64,000 bases of DNA from Staphylococcus simulans (GTDB taxonomy: Bacteria > Bacillota > Bacilli > Staphylococcales > Staphylococcaceae). Under the pieces are notes generated by a model that saw nothing but the letters and a program-made list of their open reading frames with translations, made no database searches and had not been told where the DNA came from. The position numbers and the translations under genes are program-made. Below are positions 18,028 to 28,637 of this stretch, piece by piece (position 1 is the first letter of the stretch; every line of letters starts with the position of its first letter). The stretch covers positions 310,001 through 374,000 of the forward strand of contig NZ_MRZJ01000001.1 in assembly GCF_002994445.1 (NCBI RefSeq), read 5' to 3'.

Positions 18028-18122
18028 TAGGTTGTAAGGTGTGTTTTTTGCCCTTCTTATTTGGGGTATGAATACTACATATGTAAAATTAATATTTTTT
18101 TAATAAAGAAAGGATGATGGCG

Positions 18123-19784
18123 TTGTCAAATAACAATTTTAAAGATGATTTTGAGCGCAACCGTCAATCAATTGATCCTAAACCATCACATAAACACTCT
18201 GATCATTTAGACAAGTCAGTTGACGAAGAAGCAAATCATCAAGAAGAAAACTTAAAAGAAAAGCAGGAACAACATTTCCCGCCAAGAAATGCACACAGAA
18301 GACGACAAAGACGTCGTTCAACAGCAACGCATCAACGTGAAGAAAATCAAGATACAAACAAAGACCTACATAAAGAAGAGGAAAAAGCACAAGCTGATTC
18401 TAAACAAAATGGGCAAGGTCATGTGTCTGAGACAGTTAAAACTAATAAAAACAACAAGAAAAAAGCAGGCGGTGCTGCGACAGGAAGTGTCGGCGGCGGT
18501 ATTATCGGTAAGAAATTACAGCAAAACCACGATAAGAAAGAAACAAAAGCTGACGAACCGGTAAAAAATGAGGAACATCAACACCAAGAACCTCAAAAAG
18601 ATAAACCATCTCATGACAATTCTGGTAAAAAAGCAACGGCTGCTGGGGCGGCAGGTGTTGTTGGCGGTGCGGCTGCTGGTAAAGCAGCAAAAAGCCACTC
18701 AGATAAAAAAGAAGCCGACAGAAAAGAACACCAAGATGCTGAACGCTCTGACGCTAAAGACCATGATAAGAAAGATAATTCTGGTAAAAAAGCGGCGGCT
18801 GCTGGGGCGGCAGGTGTTGCAGGCGGTGCAGCTGCTGGTAAAGCTGCTCAAAGTCACTCTGACAAAAAAGAAGCTGATAGAAAAGAACGCCAAGATGCTG
18901 AACGCTCTGACGCTAAAAACCAAGACAAGAAAGATAATTCTGGTAAAAAAGCAGCGGCTGCTGGGGCAGCGGGTGTTGTTGGCGGTGCGGCTGCTGGTAA
19001 AGCAGCTCAAAAACACTCTGATAAAAAAGAGTCTGAAAAACAAAAAGACCAAAAAGATAATAAAGGCAATACTGGCAAGAAAGCAGCGGCAGCAGGTGCT
19101 GCAGGTGCAGCCGGCGGTGCCGCAGCAAGCAAATCAGCGCATGCCGGTTCAGGCAATGGCGGCGGTACTGGCAACAGTAACGGCGCAAATAATGGTCACA
19201 ATGAACAACCTAAGAAAAAGGGCGGCGGCATGAAGAAATTATTACCATTGCTGTTAGGTCTCTTGCTATTAGCAGCAATTGCTATCTTCGGCGGTATGGC
19301 ACTAACTAATCAAGGCAGCGACAAAGCTCAAGATGATCAAAAAGTAGCACAACAATCAAACAAAGATAAAGAAAAAGCAAAAGACAGCGATAAAGATAAA
19401 GCAGCAGCAGACAAAGATAAAAACAAAAAAGAGGAAGACAAAGCAAATAGTTCAGATGACAGTGCAACATCAGATTCAGATGGTTCTGATGCACAAGACC
19501 AAAGCGCCTATGATGCACAAAACCAACAAAATGCTGGACAAGGTCAATATGATCAAAATAATCAATATAACCAAAACGGCCAAGCACAAAATCAACAAGC
19601 ACAACAACAGCAACAAAATCAAGGCGGTCAAACGCATACCGTATATGGTAAAGAAAACTTATACCGAATTGCGATTCGTTATTACGGTGAAGGTACACCG
19701 GAAAATGTTGAAAAAATCAAACGTGCTAATGGCTTAAACAGCAATAATATCTCTAATGGACAACAACTTGTGATTCCTCAATAA
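18123..19784 (+). CDS. ebpS: Elastin-binding protein EbpS-like, repeat-containing LysM surface protein
   Basis: 553 residues, highly charged. The N-terminus [17 protein letters not shown] and [14 protein letters not shown] match EbpS. Residues 166 to about 340 hold three full and one partial Ala/Gly-Lys-rich repeats. A membrane helix spans about 373-394 ([19 protein letters not shown]). A Lys/Asp and then Gln/Asn-rich linker follows, with a C-terminal LysM near 505-552. Two ATGs at 18114 and 18117 overlap the ribosome site AAAGGA (18109-18114). TTG at 18123 is 8 nt away and begins the conserved SNNNF, so I take it as the start. Elastin binding is known for S. aureus only. Confidence 0.9.
   Translation: MSNNNFKDDFERNRQSIDPKPSHKHSDHLDKSVDEEANHQEENLKEKQEQHFPPRNAHRRRQRRRSTATHQREENQDTNKDLHKEEEKAQADSKQNGQGHVSETVKTNKNNKKKAGGAATGSVGGGIIGKKLQQNHDKKETKADEPVKNEEHQHQEPQKDKPSHDNSGKKATAAGAAGVVGGAAAGKAAKSHSDKKEADRKEHQDAERSDAKDHDKKDNSGKKAAAAGAAGVAGGAAAGKAAQSHSDKKEADRKERQDAERSDAKNQDKKDNSGKKAAAAGAAGVVGGAAAGKAAQKHSDKKESEKQKDQKDNKGNTGKKAAAAGAAGAAGGAAASKSAHAGSGNGGGTGNSNGANNGHNEQPKKKGGGMKKLLPLLLGLLLLAAIAIFGGMALTNQGSDKAQDDQKVAQQSNKDKEKAKDSDKDKAAADKDKNKKEEDKANSSDDSATSDSDGSDAQDQSAYDAQNQQNAGQGQYDQNNQYNQNGQAQNQQAQQQQQNQGGQTHTVYGKENLYRIAIRYYGEGTPENVEKIKRANGLNSNNISNGQQLVIPQ
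18618..19140 (+). repeat. Tandem repeat array inside ebpS (159-159-132 bp units)
   Basis: Units begin with AATTCTGGTAAAAAAGC-like sequence at 18618, 18777 and 18936 (period exactly 159 bp, 53 codons). A shortened step of 132 bp leads to a diverged fourth copy at 19068. Each unit encodes [17 protein letters not shown] plus a polar [12 protein letters not shown] stretch. The first three are nearly identical in DNA. Confidence 0.95.
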
Positions 19785-19792
19785 CAAATATG

Positions 19793-19830
19793 ACCTCACT
19801 GCAAAATTTTATTTGCGGTGAGGTTTTTCT
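19793..19830 (+). terminator. Terminator after ebpS
   Basis: ACCTCACTGCAAA (19793-19805) pairs with TTTGCGGTGAGGT (19812-19824) with one wobble, followed by TTTTTCT. Confidence 0.9.
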
Positions 19831-19909
19831 ATGTTGTTGGACCAAAAACTTTTTTCATTTCATTGAATATAAAGAAAACAGCTTAATTCCTTTTAATATT
19901 CTGTATGAT

Positions 19910-19918
19910 TGATATAAT
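19910..19918 (+). promoter_or_regulatory. Extended -10 promoter of ypdA
   Basis: TGaTATAAT (TG 19910-19911, TATAAT 19913-19918), with TTTTAA 16 nt upstream as a poor -35. It lies 30 nt before the start codon. Confidence 0.5.
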
Positions 19919-19948
19919 ATTAGAGGTGTGAAAAAGGAGGACAAAACT

Positions 19949-20935
19949 ATGCAAACTGTAGAAAGTATAATCATTGGCGGCGGGCCGTGCGGTTTAAGTG
20001 CAGCAATTGAACAAAAGAAAAAAGGGATTGAAACATTGGTTATTGAAAAAGGCAACGTAGTTGAATCAATTTACAATTACCCTACACATCAAACCTTTTT
20101 CTCTTCTAGTGATAAATTAAGTATCGGAGATGTTCCTTTTATTGTAGAAGAGTACAAACCAAGAAGAAATCAAGCATTGGTTTATTATAGAGAAGTTGTG
20201 AAATACCATCAGCTTGATGTGCACGCATTTGAAGAGGTCCTCACAGTTAAAAAAATGGGTAAACGCTTTTTAATTACTACAACTAAAGATACGTATCAAT
20301 GTCGTTTCTTAACTGTAGCGACAGGCTATTACGGCCAACATAACGAGTTGGAAGTTGAAGGTGCGAAATTACCTAAAGTATTCCATTACTTTAAAGAAGC
20401 ACATCCTTATTTCGATCAAAACGTAGTAATTATCGGGGGCAAAAACTCAGCTGTGGACGCTGCACTAGAATTAGAAAAAGCTGGCGCACATGTGACAGTG
20501 CTTTATCGCGGTGCAGATTATTCAGGCGCAATCAAACCTTGGATTTTGCCGAACTTTGAATCATTAGTACGTCATGAAAAAATCGATATGCACTTCAATG
20601 CGAATGTTACTAAAATCGATGAAGATAGTGTAACATTCGAAAAAGAAGGCGAAACATATACACTTCCTAATGATTATGTCTTTGCGATGATTGGTTATCA
20701 TCCGGACTATGATTTCTTGAAAACTATCGGCATTGATATTAACACCAATGAATTTGGTACAGCACCTGTTTATGATAAAGAAACATACGAAACAAATGTC
20801 GAAAATTGTTATATCGCAGGTGTAATTGCGGCGGGTAACGATGCCAATACAATTTTCATTGAAAACGGCAAATTCCACGGCGGTATTATTGCACAAAACA
20901 TCATTGCTAAAAAACAAACACCTTTAGAATCTTAA
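19949..20935 (+). CDS. ypdA: Bacillithiol disulfide reductase YpdA (Bdr)
   Basis: 328-residue flavoprotein. FAD-binding GGGPCG at 10-15 includes the conserved Cys14 implicated in catalysis. The second nucleotide fold (GGKNSAVDAALELEKAGA) binds NADPH. The C-terminal AGVIAAGNDANTIFIENGK closes the FAD site. It reduces bacillithiol disulfide and thereby recycles the bacilliredoxin system. The ATG at 19949 is 8 nt after AAGGAGG. bshA and brxA of the same redox system are elsewhere in the window. Confidence 0.94.
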   Translation: MQTVESIIIGGGPCGLSAAIEQKKKGIETLVIEKGNVVESIYNYPTHQTFFSSSDKLSIGDVPFIVEEYKPRRNQALVYYREVVKYHQLDVHAFEEVLTVKKMGKRFLITTTKDTYQCRFLTVATGYYGQHNELEVEGAKLPKVFHYFKEAHPYFDQNVVIIGGKNSAVDAALELEKAGAHVTVLYRGADYSGAIKPWILPNFESLVRHEKIDMHFNANVTKIDEDSVTFEKEGETYTLPNDYVFAMIGYHPDYDFLKTIGIDINTNEFGTAPVYDKETYETNVENCYIAGVIAAGNDANTIFIENGKFHGGIIAQNIIAKKQTPLES

Positions 20936-20957
20936 AATATAATTATCATCCAACTAT

Positions 20958-20996
20958 AAAAAACCGAGATGTAGACTGCATCTCGGTTTTATTATA
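20958..20996. terminator. Bidirectional terminator between ypdA and ansA
   Basis: A perfect 12-bp stem (AAAACCGAGATG 20960-20971 with CATCTCGGTTTT 20979-20990) has a 7-nt loop, with A-rich left and T-rich right flanks. Confidence 0.92.
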
Positions 20997-21011
20997 ATTG
21001 TTTTTAAATTT

Positions 21012-21986
21012 TTAAACTTGTGCATCAAAATAAGTTTTCAATGCTTCTTTATCAAAGTCATTACTCATCGCAACTAACAATTTCAAACGGGCTTTTTGTC
21101 CGTTCAAGCCGTTAGAAAAAATGACGCCGCGTTGTGCTAAATCATAACCTCCGCCATCGTATGCATAAATAGGACCTACGATACCATTGAAAGATCTTGA
21201 TACTAATATCACTGGTATACCTTTATCCAAACAAGCCATTAAGCCATCTAATGTAGTAGGCGGCAAGTTGCCTTGACCTAAAGCTTCTACTACAATACCA
21301 TCGACATTTTTCTCGCTGTAAAAATAGAAAATATCGCTAGGCATGTCCATATATGCTTTAATGATAGGAACATTCAATTTCGGATCAACTTTTTCCAAAA
21401 TTTGATGATGGTATGGTTTATGGTGGAATTGAACACTTGTTTTCGTTAAGACACCTAATGGACCATGGTTCGGGCTTTGGAAAGTATTGGTATTGGATGT
21501 GTGTGTCTTAGTTACGTTGCGTGCTGTGTGGATTTCATCATTAAATACTACCATGACACCTTTATCCGATGAATCATCTGAAGCTGCTGTGCGCAGTGCA
21601 GAAATAAAATTATATAAACCGTCAGATCCAATTTCATTAGAGGAGCGCATCGCACCTGTAATTGCGATAGGTTTATTTGTTTGTGTAACGAGATCTAATA
21701 AATACGCAGTTTCTTCTAATGTATCTGTACCATGCGTAATAACAAAACCATCATACTCGTTGTTGCGGCTTGCTTCTTCGATAATATCTCTTAACTTCAC
21801 CACATCCGCTATCGTTACATGCGGTGAAGGCAAGTTAATCGGATTAATTTCAGTTACATCCGCATAACGTGAAATTACGTCATGATGTTTGGAAATCGGA
21901 TTTTGTTCATTTGTTACTACTTTGTTGCTTTCATCTTCAGACATACTGATGGTACCACCGGTATGCATAACCAGAATCTTTTTCAA
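21012..21986 (-). CDS. ansA: L-asparaginase, type I (cytoplasmic)
   Basis: 324 residues. Both catalytic threonine motifs are present: HTGGTIS with Thr12, and HGTDTLEETA with Thr87 and Asp88. Hydrolyses asparagine to aspartate and ammonia. The first in-frame ATG (21992) is only 2 nt from the ribosome site AGGAG (21995-21999). The TTG at 21984-21986 is 8 nt away and aligns with the family start (M-K-K-I-L-V before HTGGT), so I use it. It is a single gene converging on ypdA. Confidence 0.93.
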   Translation of the reverse strand: MKKILVMHTGGTISMSEDESNKVVTNEQNPISKHHDVISRYADVTEINPINLPSPHVTIADVVKLRDIIEEASRNNEYDGFVITHGTDTLEETAYLLDLVTQTNKPIAITGAMRSSNEIGSDGLYNFISALRTAASDDSSDKGVMVVFNDEIHTARNVTKTHTSNTNTFQSPNHGPLGVLTKTSVQFHHKPYHHQILEKVDPKLNVPIIKAYMDMPSDIFYFYSEKNVDGIVVEALGQGNLPPTTLDGLMACLDKGIPVILVSRSFNGIVGPIYAYDGGGYDLAQRGVIFSNGLNGQKARLKLLVAMSNDFDKEALKTYFDAQV

Positions 21987-22025
21987 TGTCATCGCTCCTA
22001 TCTCTATAATACGTTTTTATGATAA

Positions 22026-22730
<705 letters not shown>

Positions 22731-23035
22731 TCGTCTCGTTCTAAGTGCTTTGTTATTCGTTTGTAAATTATATTAACTCAATTATAAGAATTCATTATTA
22801 AACATTGACAGTTGAAACAGAATAAAACAATTGTGTCATGCTGTGAATAATAAATGAATTTTTGTGGTATATATCATAATGAGAATAAATATGTACATTT
22901 GTACATAAGCGATAATGTTTCATTAACTGCAGAGAAATGAGAAATTACCCATTTAGTTAATAGAGGTGAATTTCTTGACAATTCTGTCAGTTTGTAAGAT
23001 GTTATAATTATGTAGTGTACAAGGAGGCATACAAG
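22731..23035 (+). other. 305-bp region between cmk and rpsA with several dyads
   Basis: There is no terminator for cmk and no ORF. Three symmetric elements are visible. TGACA (22806-22810) and TGTCA (22834-22838) are 23 bp apart. TATGTACA-TT-TGTACATA is at 22890-22907. TGACA-attc-TGTCA is at 22976-22989, just upstream of the rpsA -10. No known regulator was matched with confidence. Confidence 0.5.
23000..23008 (+). promoter_or_regulatory. Extended -10 promoter of rpsA
   Basis: TGtTATAAT (TG 23000-23001, TATAAT 23003-23008). The nearest good -35, TTGACA at 22975-22980, is 22 nt away, longer than usual. The predicted start is only about 20 nt before the rpsA ATG. Confidence 0.55.
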
Positions 23036-24235
23036 ATGACTGAAGAATTCAATGAATCAATGATTAATGAAATTAAAGAAGGAGATAAAATCTCTGGACA
23101 AGTCCAAAAAGTCGAAGATAAACAAGTGATTGTTGATGTCGACGGTGGCAAATTTAGCGGTATTGTACCGATTAGTCAATTATCTACGCATCATATTGAC
23201 AGCCCAAGCGAGGTTGTTAAAGAGGGAGATGCTGTAGAAGCTTATGTGACTAAGGTAGAAAATGACGAAGAAAATGAAACTGGTGCTTATATCCTTTCAA
23301 TTCGTCAATTAGAGCAAGAGAAGTCTTATGAATATTTAAGAGAGAAACAAGAAAATAATGAAATTATTGAAGCTAAAGTAACTGAAGTCGTTAAAGGCGG
23401 CTTAGTTGTAGATGTAGGACAAAGAGGGTTTGTTCCAGCTTCGTTAATTTCTACTGATTTCATTGAAGACTTTTCAAGTTTTGATGGACAAGTACTTGAA
23501 CTGCGTGTTGAAGAACTTGATCCTGAAAACAACCGCGTCATCCTTAGCCGAAAAGCAGTAGAACAAGAACGTAATGAAGCTAAAAAAGCAGAATTGCTTG
23601 CTTCACTTAATGAAGGCGATGTAATTGAAGGTACAATTGCACGTTTAACTAACTTCGGTGCTTTCGTAGATATCGGCGGTGTTGATGGATTAGTTCACGT
23701 TTCTGAACTTTCACACGAACACGTTGATAAACCTGAAGATGTAGTATCTGTAGGACAAAAAGTTAACGTTAAAGTTAAATCAGTAGAACAAGATTCAGAA
23801 AGAATCTCACTTTCTATTAAAGATACGTTACCAAGTCCATTCGAAAGCATTAAAGGTGAAATCCATGCGGATTCAGTAATTGAAGGCCGTGTTGTAAGAT
23901 TAACTGACTTTGGTGCATTCGTTGAAATCGCTGCTGGCGTACAAGGACTTGTTCACATTTCAGAAATCAGTCGCAAACACATTGCAACACCTAGCGAAGT
24001 ACTTGAACCTAACCAAACGGTTACAGTTAAAGTATTGAGCGTCGATGAAGAAAATGAAAGAATCTCACTTTCAATCAAAGCAGCTGTTCCAGAAGAGGAA
24101 GTACTGCAAATCGACGATAACGAAACAGAAGAAAAAGTTGAAAATACGACTTCAAATCATAATGATGATGAAGATAATGATAACCCAACATTAGGTGAAA
24201 TGTTCGGCGACAAATTAAAAAATCTTAAATTTTAA
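23036..24235 (+). CDS. rpsA: 30S ribosomal protein S1 (four S1 domains)
   Basis: 399 residues with four S1 RNA-binding domains, starting near residues 15, 105, 190 and 275. The last two are the most typical (GAFVDIGGVDGLVHVSELS and GAFVEIAAGVQGLVHISEIS). An acidic tail (EETEEKVEN... DNDNP) follows. Firmicute S1 homologues are shorter than the six-domain E. coli protein. The ATG at 23036 is 8 nt after AAGGAGG. Confidence 0.95.
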   Translation: MTEEFNESMINEIKEGDKISGQVQKVEDKQVIVDVDGGKFSGIVPISQLSTHHIDSPSEVVKEGDAVEAYVTKVENDEENETGAYILSIRQLEQEKSYEYLREKQENNEIIEAKVTEVVKGGLVVDVGQRGFVPASLISTDFIEDFSSFDGQVLELRVEELDPENNRVILSRKAVEQERNEAKKAELLASLNEGDVIEGTIARLTNFGAFVDIGGVDGLVHVSELSHEHVDKPEDVVSVGQKVNVKVKSVEQDSERISLSIKDTLPSPFESIKGEIHADSVIEGRVVRLTDFGAFVEIAAGVQGLVHISEISRKHIATPSEVLEPNQTVTVKVLSVDEENERISLSIKAAVPEEEVLQIDDNETEEKVENTTSNHNDDEDNDNPTLGEMFGDKLKNLKF

Positions 24236-24252
24236 TAAATAATGTTTAAGCC

Positions 24253-24308
24253 AGCCAAGGTTGCAGTAGGTGACAATATGCTCACGTATTGCTGCCTTGG
24301 CTTTTTTA
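24253..24308 (+). terminator. Terminator after rpsA
   Basis: AGCCAAGG (24253-24260) pairs with CCTTGGCT (24295-24302), extended inside by imperfect TTGCAGTA/TATTGCTG pairing. Six T follow. Confidence 0.88.
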
Positions 24309-24383
24309 TTTCTAAATATCTTTTGCTTTAAATCGGCCATGTGATAAAATTAATTAGATATATTAAAGAGAGGAAGTTAGCTT

Positions 24384-25694
24384 ATGACTAAACCTGTTAT
24401 TGCGATTGTAGGTCGACCGAACGTCGGTAAGTCTACAATATTCAATAGAATCGTCGGCGAACGTGTATCAATTGTTGAAGATACACCCGGCGTAACAAGA
24501 GACCGCATTTATTCAAGCGGTGAATGGTTAACGCATGACTTCAATATCATCGATACAGGTGGTATTGAATTATCTGATGCGCCATTCCAAACACAAATCA
24601 GAGCACAAGCTGAAGTCGCAATTGATGAAGCTGACGTTATCATTTTCATGGTGAACCAAAGGGAAGGTTTAACGCAAACGGATGAAATGATAGCACAAAT
24701 GCTGTATAAAACAAATAAACCTGTAGTATTAGCAGTCAACAAAGTAGATAATCCTGAAATGAGAGCAGATATCTATGACTTTTACGCACTTGGTTTTGGA
24801 GAACCTTTCCCGATTTCTGGATCTCACGGACTTGGTTTAGGGGATTTATTAGACGAAGTAGCAAAACACTTCAAAGAAGAAGGGGAAGACCCATACGACG
24901 AAGATACAATCCGTTTATCTTTAATCGGACGTCCTAATGTCGGTAAATCCAGTCTTGTTAACGCAATTTTAGGGGAAGACCGTGTCATTGTTTCTAATAT
25001 TGCAGGCACAACACGTGATGCGATCGACACTGAATATTCATATGAAGATCAAGATTATGTATTAATTGATACGGCTGGTATGCGTAAAAAGGGCAAAGTG
25101 TATGAATCAACAGAGAAATACTCTGTTTTACGTGCTTTAAAGGCGATTGAACGCTCAAATGTAGTACTTGTGGTATTAGATGCTGAAGAAGGCATTATCG
25201 AGCAAGATAAGCGTGTGGCAGGCTATGCGCATGAGGAAGGTAAAGCCATCGTTATTGTAGTCAACAAATGGGATACCTTGGAAAAAGACAGCAAAACGAT
25301 GAAAAAATTCCAAGACGAAGTTCGCAAGAATTTCCAATTCTTAGATTATGCACCAATCGCTTTCGTATCAGCAAAAGAGAAACAACGCTTGCGCACATTG
25401 TTCCCATTAATCAATGAAGCCAGCCAAAACCATAAGAAACGTGTACAAAGTTCAACATTGAACGAAGTCATTACAGATGCAATTTCAATGAACCCTACAC
25501 CTACAGATAAAGGCCGCAGATTGAAAGTATTCTACGCAACACAAGTTGCAATCGAGCCGCCGACATTTGTTGTATTTGTAAATGATGAAGAGTTGATGCA
25601 CTTCTCTTATAAACGTTATTTAGAAAACCAAATCAGAGATGCATTCGGATTCGAAGGTACTCCGATTAAAATAATTCCAAGAAAGAGAAATTAG
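24384..25694 (+). CDS. der: Ribosome assembly GTPase Der (EngA)
   Basis: 436 residues with two tandem GTPase domains: P-loops GRPNVGKST at 10-18 and GRPNVGKSS at 182-190, each followed by its DT[AG]G motif ([14 protein letters not shown]) and NKxD (NKVD, NKWD). The C-terminal KH-like domain ends with [10 protein letters not shown]. Der acts in 50S subunit maturation. Followed by gpsA after 19 nt, the usual order in Bacillales. Confidence 0.97.
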   Translation: MTKPVIAIVGRPNVGKSTIFNRIVGERVSIVEDTPGVTRDRIYSSGEWLTHDFNIIDTGGIELSDAPFQTQIRAQAEVAIDEADVIIFMVNQREGLTQTDEMIAQMLYKTNKPVVLAVNKVDNPEMRADIYDFYALGFGEPFPISGSHGLGLGDLLDEVAKHFKEEGEDPYDEDTIRLSLIGRPNVGKSSLVNAILGEDRVIVSNIAGTTRDAIDTEYSYEDQDYVLIDTAGMRKKGKVYESTEKYSVLRALKAIERSNVVLVVLDAEEGIIEQDKRVAGYAHEEGKAIVIVVNKWDTLEKDSKTMKKFQDEVRKNFQFLDYAPIAFVSAKEKQRLRTLFPLINEASQNHKKRVQSSTLNEVITDAISMNPTPTDKGRRLKVFYATQVAIEPPTFVVFVNDEELMHFSYKRYLENQIRDAFGFEGTPIKIIPRKRN

Positions 25695-25713
25695 AATTGA
25701 AAGGATGAATGAA

Positions 25714-26712
25714 ATGAGTAAGGTTGCCGTTTTTGGTATGGGCAGTTTTGGTACAGCATTAGCGAATGTACTCGCGCAAAACGGTCATGATGTCTTAATG
25801 TGGGGAAAAAATAAACAAAGCATTGAAGAGATCAATACTTATCACACAAATTCACGTTATTTGAACGAAGCAAAATTGAACGCTGCAATTAAAGCAACAT
25901 CAGACATGGACGAAGCTGTTCAGTTTTCAGATACGTATCTGATTGCGTTGCCTACAAAAGCAGTCAGAGAAGTGGTTAAGCAAATCGATGAAAAGTTAAC
26001 AGGTAAGAAAACATTTATACATGTTGCGAAAGGAATTGAAAATTCAACATTCGAGCGTGTATCAGAATTGATAGAGGATTCATTATCACCTGAGCATAAT
26101 GGCGGTATCGGTGTATTATCAGGTCCTAGCCATGCTGAGGAAGTTGTAATTCAACAGCCTACAACGGTTGCTGCATCGTCAAAAGACCCTAATGTCAGCA
26201 AACGCATTCAAGATTTATTTATGAATGAATATTTACGTGTTTATACGAATGATGATTTAGTGGGCGTAGAACTCGGCGGCGCATTGAAGAATATTATCGC
26301 AGTAGCAAGCGGTATTGTTGCCGGTATGGGCTTTGGAGACAACGCAAAAGCTGCATTGATGACACGCGGACTCGCTGAAATCAGCCGTTTAGGCGAAGCG
26401 CTAGGTGCTGATCCTATGACCTTCTTAGGTCTTGGCGGAATCGGTGATTTAATTGTTACGTGTACGTCAACACATTCAAGAAACTATACACTCGGTTATA
26501 AAATCGGCAAAGGCAAAACAGTAGATGAAGCTCTTTCAGAAATGAATATGGTTGCAGAAGGTTTCTATACAACTGAATCTGTTTATCATTTAGCTAAGAA
26601 GAAAAACATTGATATGCCTATCACATCAGCGTTATACGGTGTATTATTTGAAAATGTCCCATTAGAAAAAAGCCTTAAATTATTAATGGATAGAGACAAA
26701 AAATCTGAATAG
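25714..26712 (+). CDS. gpsA: Glycerol-3-phosphate dehydrogenase [NAD(P)+]
   Basis: 332 residues. Cofactor loop [10 protein letters not shown] near the N-terminus, then [17 protein letters not shown], and [15 protein letters not shown], which carries the catalytic lysine. It makes sn-glycerol-3-phosphate for phospholipid synthesis. An ATG at 25705 overlaps the ribosome site AAAGGA; the ATG at 25714 is 8 nt away and gives the usual length. Probably co-transcribed with der. Confidence 0.96.
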   Translation: MSKVAVFGMGSFGTALANVLAQNGHDVLMWGKNKQSIEEINTYHTNSRYLNEAKLNAAIKATSDMDEAVQFSDTYLIALPTKAVREVVKQIDEKLTGKKTFIHVAKGIENSTFERVSELIEDSLSPEHNGGIGVLSGPSHAEEVVIQQPTTVAASSKDPNVSKRIQDLFMNEYLRVYTNDDLVGVELGGALKNIIAVASGIVAGMGFGDNAKAALMTRGLAEISRLGEALGADPMTFLGLGGIGDLIVTCTSTHSRNYTLGYKIGKGKTVDEALSEMNMVAEGFYTTESVYHLAKKKNIDMPITSALYGVLFENVPLEKSLKLLMDRDKKSE

Positions 26713-26881
26713 ACATTAAATTAATTTACTATTATAGTATATTTACACCTGATTAGCTAAAAAACCTTATAAATCGCGGTTTTATGCTCATAAATAATTG
26801 CGATAGTAAGAGTCGTTGTGTTAAAGTCATAGCATAATGATATTAAGTTATCATTAGCAAACCCTTGGGAGGTGACTCATA

Positions 26882-27154
26882 ATGAACAAAACAGACTTAA
26901 TTAACGCTGTTGCAGAACAAGCAGAATTAACTAAAAAAGAAGCTGGCTTAGCAGTTGATGCTGTATTCGAATCAATTCAAAACTCACTATCTAAAGGTGA
27001 AAAAGTACAATTGATCGGTTTCGGTAACTTTGAAGTTCGCGAACGTGCTGCCCGTAAAGGTCGCAACCCGCAAACTGGTAAAGAAATCGACATCCCAGCA
27101 AGCAAAGTTCCAGCATTCAAAGCTGGTAAAGCTTTAAAAGATGCAGTTAAATAA
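26882..27154 (+). CDS. hup: Histone-like DNA-binding protein HU
   Basis: 90-residue HU of the DNABII family. [22 protein letters not shown] begins the helical dimer body (given in part), [21 protein letters not shown] is the beta arm that intercalates DNA, and [15 protein letters not shown] closes it. It is the main nucleoid protein in staphylococci. Strong ribosome site GGGAGGTG. A possible promoter is TTGTGT (26816) with TGATAT 16 nt on; I am not confident in it. Confidence 0.97.
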   Translation: MNKTDLINAVAEQAELTKKEAGLAVDAVFESIQNSLSKGEKVQLIGFGNFEVRERAARKGRNPQTGKEIDIPASKVPAFKAGKALKDAVK

Positions 27155-27171
27155 TGAATTCAATACTTAAC

Positions 27172-27203
27172 AGAAAAGCCCTTTTTCAGGGCTTTTCTTT
27201 TTA
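27172..27203 (+). terminator. Terminator after hup
   Basis: A perfect 11-bp stem (AGAAAAGCCCT 27172-27182 with AGGGCTTTTCT 27188-27198) followed by TTTT. Confidence 0.92.
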
Positions 27204-27336
27204 TGTTGTAAAATTATAATTTTAATTGCTTTTATCAATAAAATTGCTGAATCTAGCAAGCAGTTGAAATAAAGTGATTTTATTTTTGTATATATAATGT
27301 TAAGATGATTATTGATTAATAACGTGAGGTGCAGAC

Positions 27337-27909
27337 ATGGATTCAACATTAAGTACATTAAAAAACCAAATAGATCGCAAACTTAATGGTATACATAGTC
27401 ATGAACCAATTCAGTATAATCATCAATTGGCTCATGTACTTGATGATCAAGATATTTTGCCAGAAGCAAAATTAGCATGCCTCGCAATCGATACATCTAT
27501 GAGTCATCTGGATTCAATTACAGGAAGCAGTCTGTCAAAGCATGCGATTTTGATAGGGGACTTAATCAGTGCGCATTTTTATACTTTAACGGCTGCTATA
27601 AATGATTCACAATACTTAGAAGCAATGAGCGACGCAATCATTAAAGTAAATGAATATAAAACTTCATTGCATTATAGAGCACTCGATGATGATGCAATGA
27701 AAGATGCAATATTATATATTGAAACCATTTTTCCTATGATTACTATTCAACACTTCCATCCACGTGCTGAATTAGGCGGAATCGCTGAATCATTAATTCA
27801 ATATGCTTCAGAGCATCATCCGGCTTATTTGAAAGATTATAGCGAAAATGAACTTGAGGCTGTTTTTAAAGCGCTGAATAGTAATATAAAGCAAAGTAGA
27901 GGTAATTAA
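27337..27909 (+). CDS. hepS: Heptaprenyl diphosphate synthase, component I
   Basis: 190 residues, without the aspartate-rich motifs of prenyl synthases. Small-subunit features such as [19 protein letters not shown] and [15 protein letters not shown] identify HepS (GerCA). It is the chain-length-determining partner of HepT in making the menaquinone side chain. First of a three-gene unit, only 1 nt from menG. A TATAAT at 27293-27298 is a possible -10. Confidence 0.88.
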   Translation: MDSTLSTLKNQIDRKLNGIHSHEPIQYNHQLAHVLDDQDILPEAKLACLAIDTSMSHLDSITGSSLSKHAILIGDLISAHFYTLTAAINDSQYLEAMSDAIIKVNEYKTSLHYRALDDDAMKDAILYIETIFPMITIQHFHPRAELGGIAESLIQYASEHHPAYLKDYSENELEAVFKALNSNIKQSRGN

Positions 27910-27910
27910 T

Positions 27911-28636
27911 ATGTCTAAAAATAAAGCAGATAAAGAAAAAGTACATAAAGTCTTTCAAAACATTTCGACAAAGTATGATAGATTGAACAATATTATCAGC
28001 TTTGAACAACACAAAGTATGGCGTAAACGCGTTATGAAATCTATGAATGTTAAACCAGGCAGCAAAGCATTAGACGTATGCTGCGGTACAGCAGATTGGA
28101 CAATTGCACTAAGCAAAGCTGTCGGACCTACTGGTGAAGTTATCGGTCTTGATTTCAGTGAAAACATGCTCAAAGTCGGAGAAGAAAAAACTAAAAACAT
28201 GGCGAATATTCAACTCGTTCAAGGTGACGCTATGGAATTGCCATTTGACGACAATGAATTCGATTATGTCACAATCGGTTTCGGATTACGCAACATTCCA
28301 GATTATGTCATTGCTTTGAAAGAAATGAACCGCGTTCTAAAACCGGGCGGTATGGTCGTATGTCTTGAAACGAGCCAGCCTACTATTCCTGTGTTTAAAC
28401 AACTCTACCAGCTTTACTTTAAATTTGTTATGCCTGTATTCGGCAAATTTTTCGCTAAATCTAAAGAAGAGTATGAATGGTTGCAGCATTCTGCTTTTAA
28501 CTTCCCTGATCGCGATGAACTAAAAGCGTTGTTCCAATTAGCAGGTTTCAGAGATATTGAAGTGAAAAGTTTTACAGGCGGCGTAGCAGCTATGCACTTA
28601 GGGTATAAGGAAAAAGAAACAGCAAAAGGTGATTAA
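27911..28636 (+). CDS. menG: Demethylmenaquinone methyltransferase
   Basis: 241-residue SAM-dependent C-methyltransferase of the UbiE/MenG family. SAM motif [16 protein letters not shown], then [24 protein letters not shown] and GFGLRNIPD. Adds the methyl group in the last step of menaquinone synthesis. It lies between the two heptaprenyl diphosphate synthase subunits, which provide the tail of the same molecule. Confidence 0.96.
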   Translation: MSKNKADKEKVHKVFQNISTKYDRLNNIISFEQHKVWRKRVMKSMNVKPGSKALDVCCGTADWTIALSKAVGPTGEVIGLDFSENMLKVGEEKTKNMANIQLVQGDAMELPFDDNEFDYVTIGFGLRNIPDYVIALKEMNRVLKPGGMVVCLETSQPTIPVFKQLYQLYFKFVMPVFGKFFAKSKEEYEWLQHSAFNFPDRDELKALFQLAGFRDIEVKSFTGGVAAMHLGYKEKETAKGD

Positions 28637-28637
28637 T

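Noticed and set aside
18618..19140. Direct repeats that could be taken for a CRISPR array or mobile repeat
   Set aside because: The period is 159 bp, a multiple of three, the units are contiguous with no unique spacers, and the frame of ebpS runs through them.
18178..19737. Several open frames of 60-220 codons on both strands across ebpS
   Set aside because: They arise from the biased, repetitive composition of ebpS, lack ribosome sites, and encode repetitive hydrophobic or lysine-rich translations with no family resemblance.
20564..20917. 117-codon minus-strand frame inside ypdA
   Set aside because: It is antisense to conserved YpdA sequence; the translation is cysteine- and phenylalanine-rich without family signals.
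21487..21867. 126-codon plus-strand frame inside ansA
   Set aside because: It lies antisense to a clear asparaginase, with no ribosome site or recognisable product.
22890..22907. CopY-type operator (TACAnnTGTA) before rpsA
   Set aside because: The core matches, but no copper gene is adjacent and such short dyads occur by chance; kept only as an unassigned dyad.
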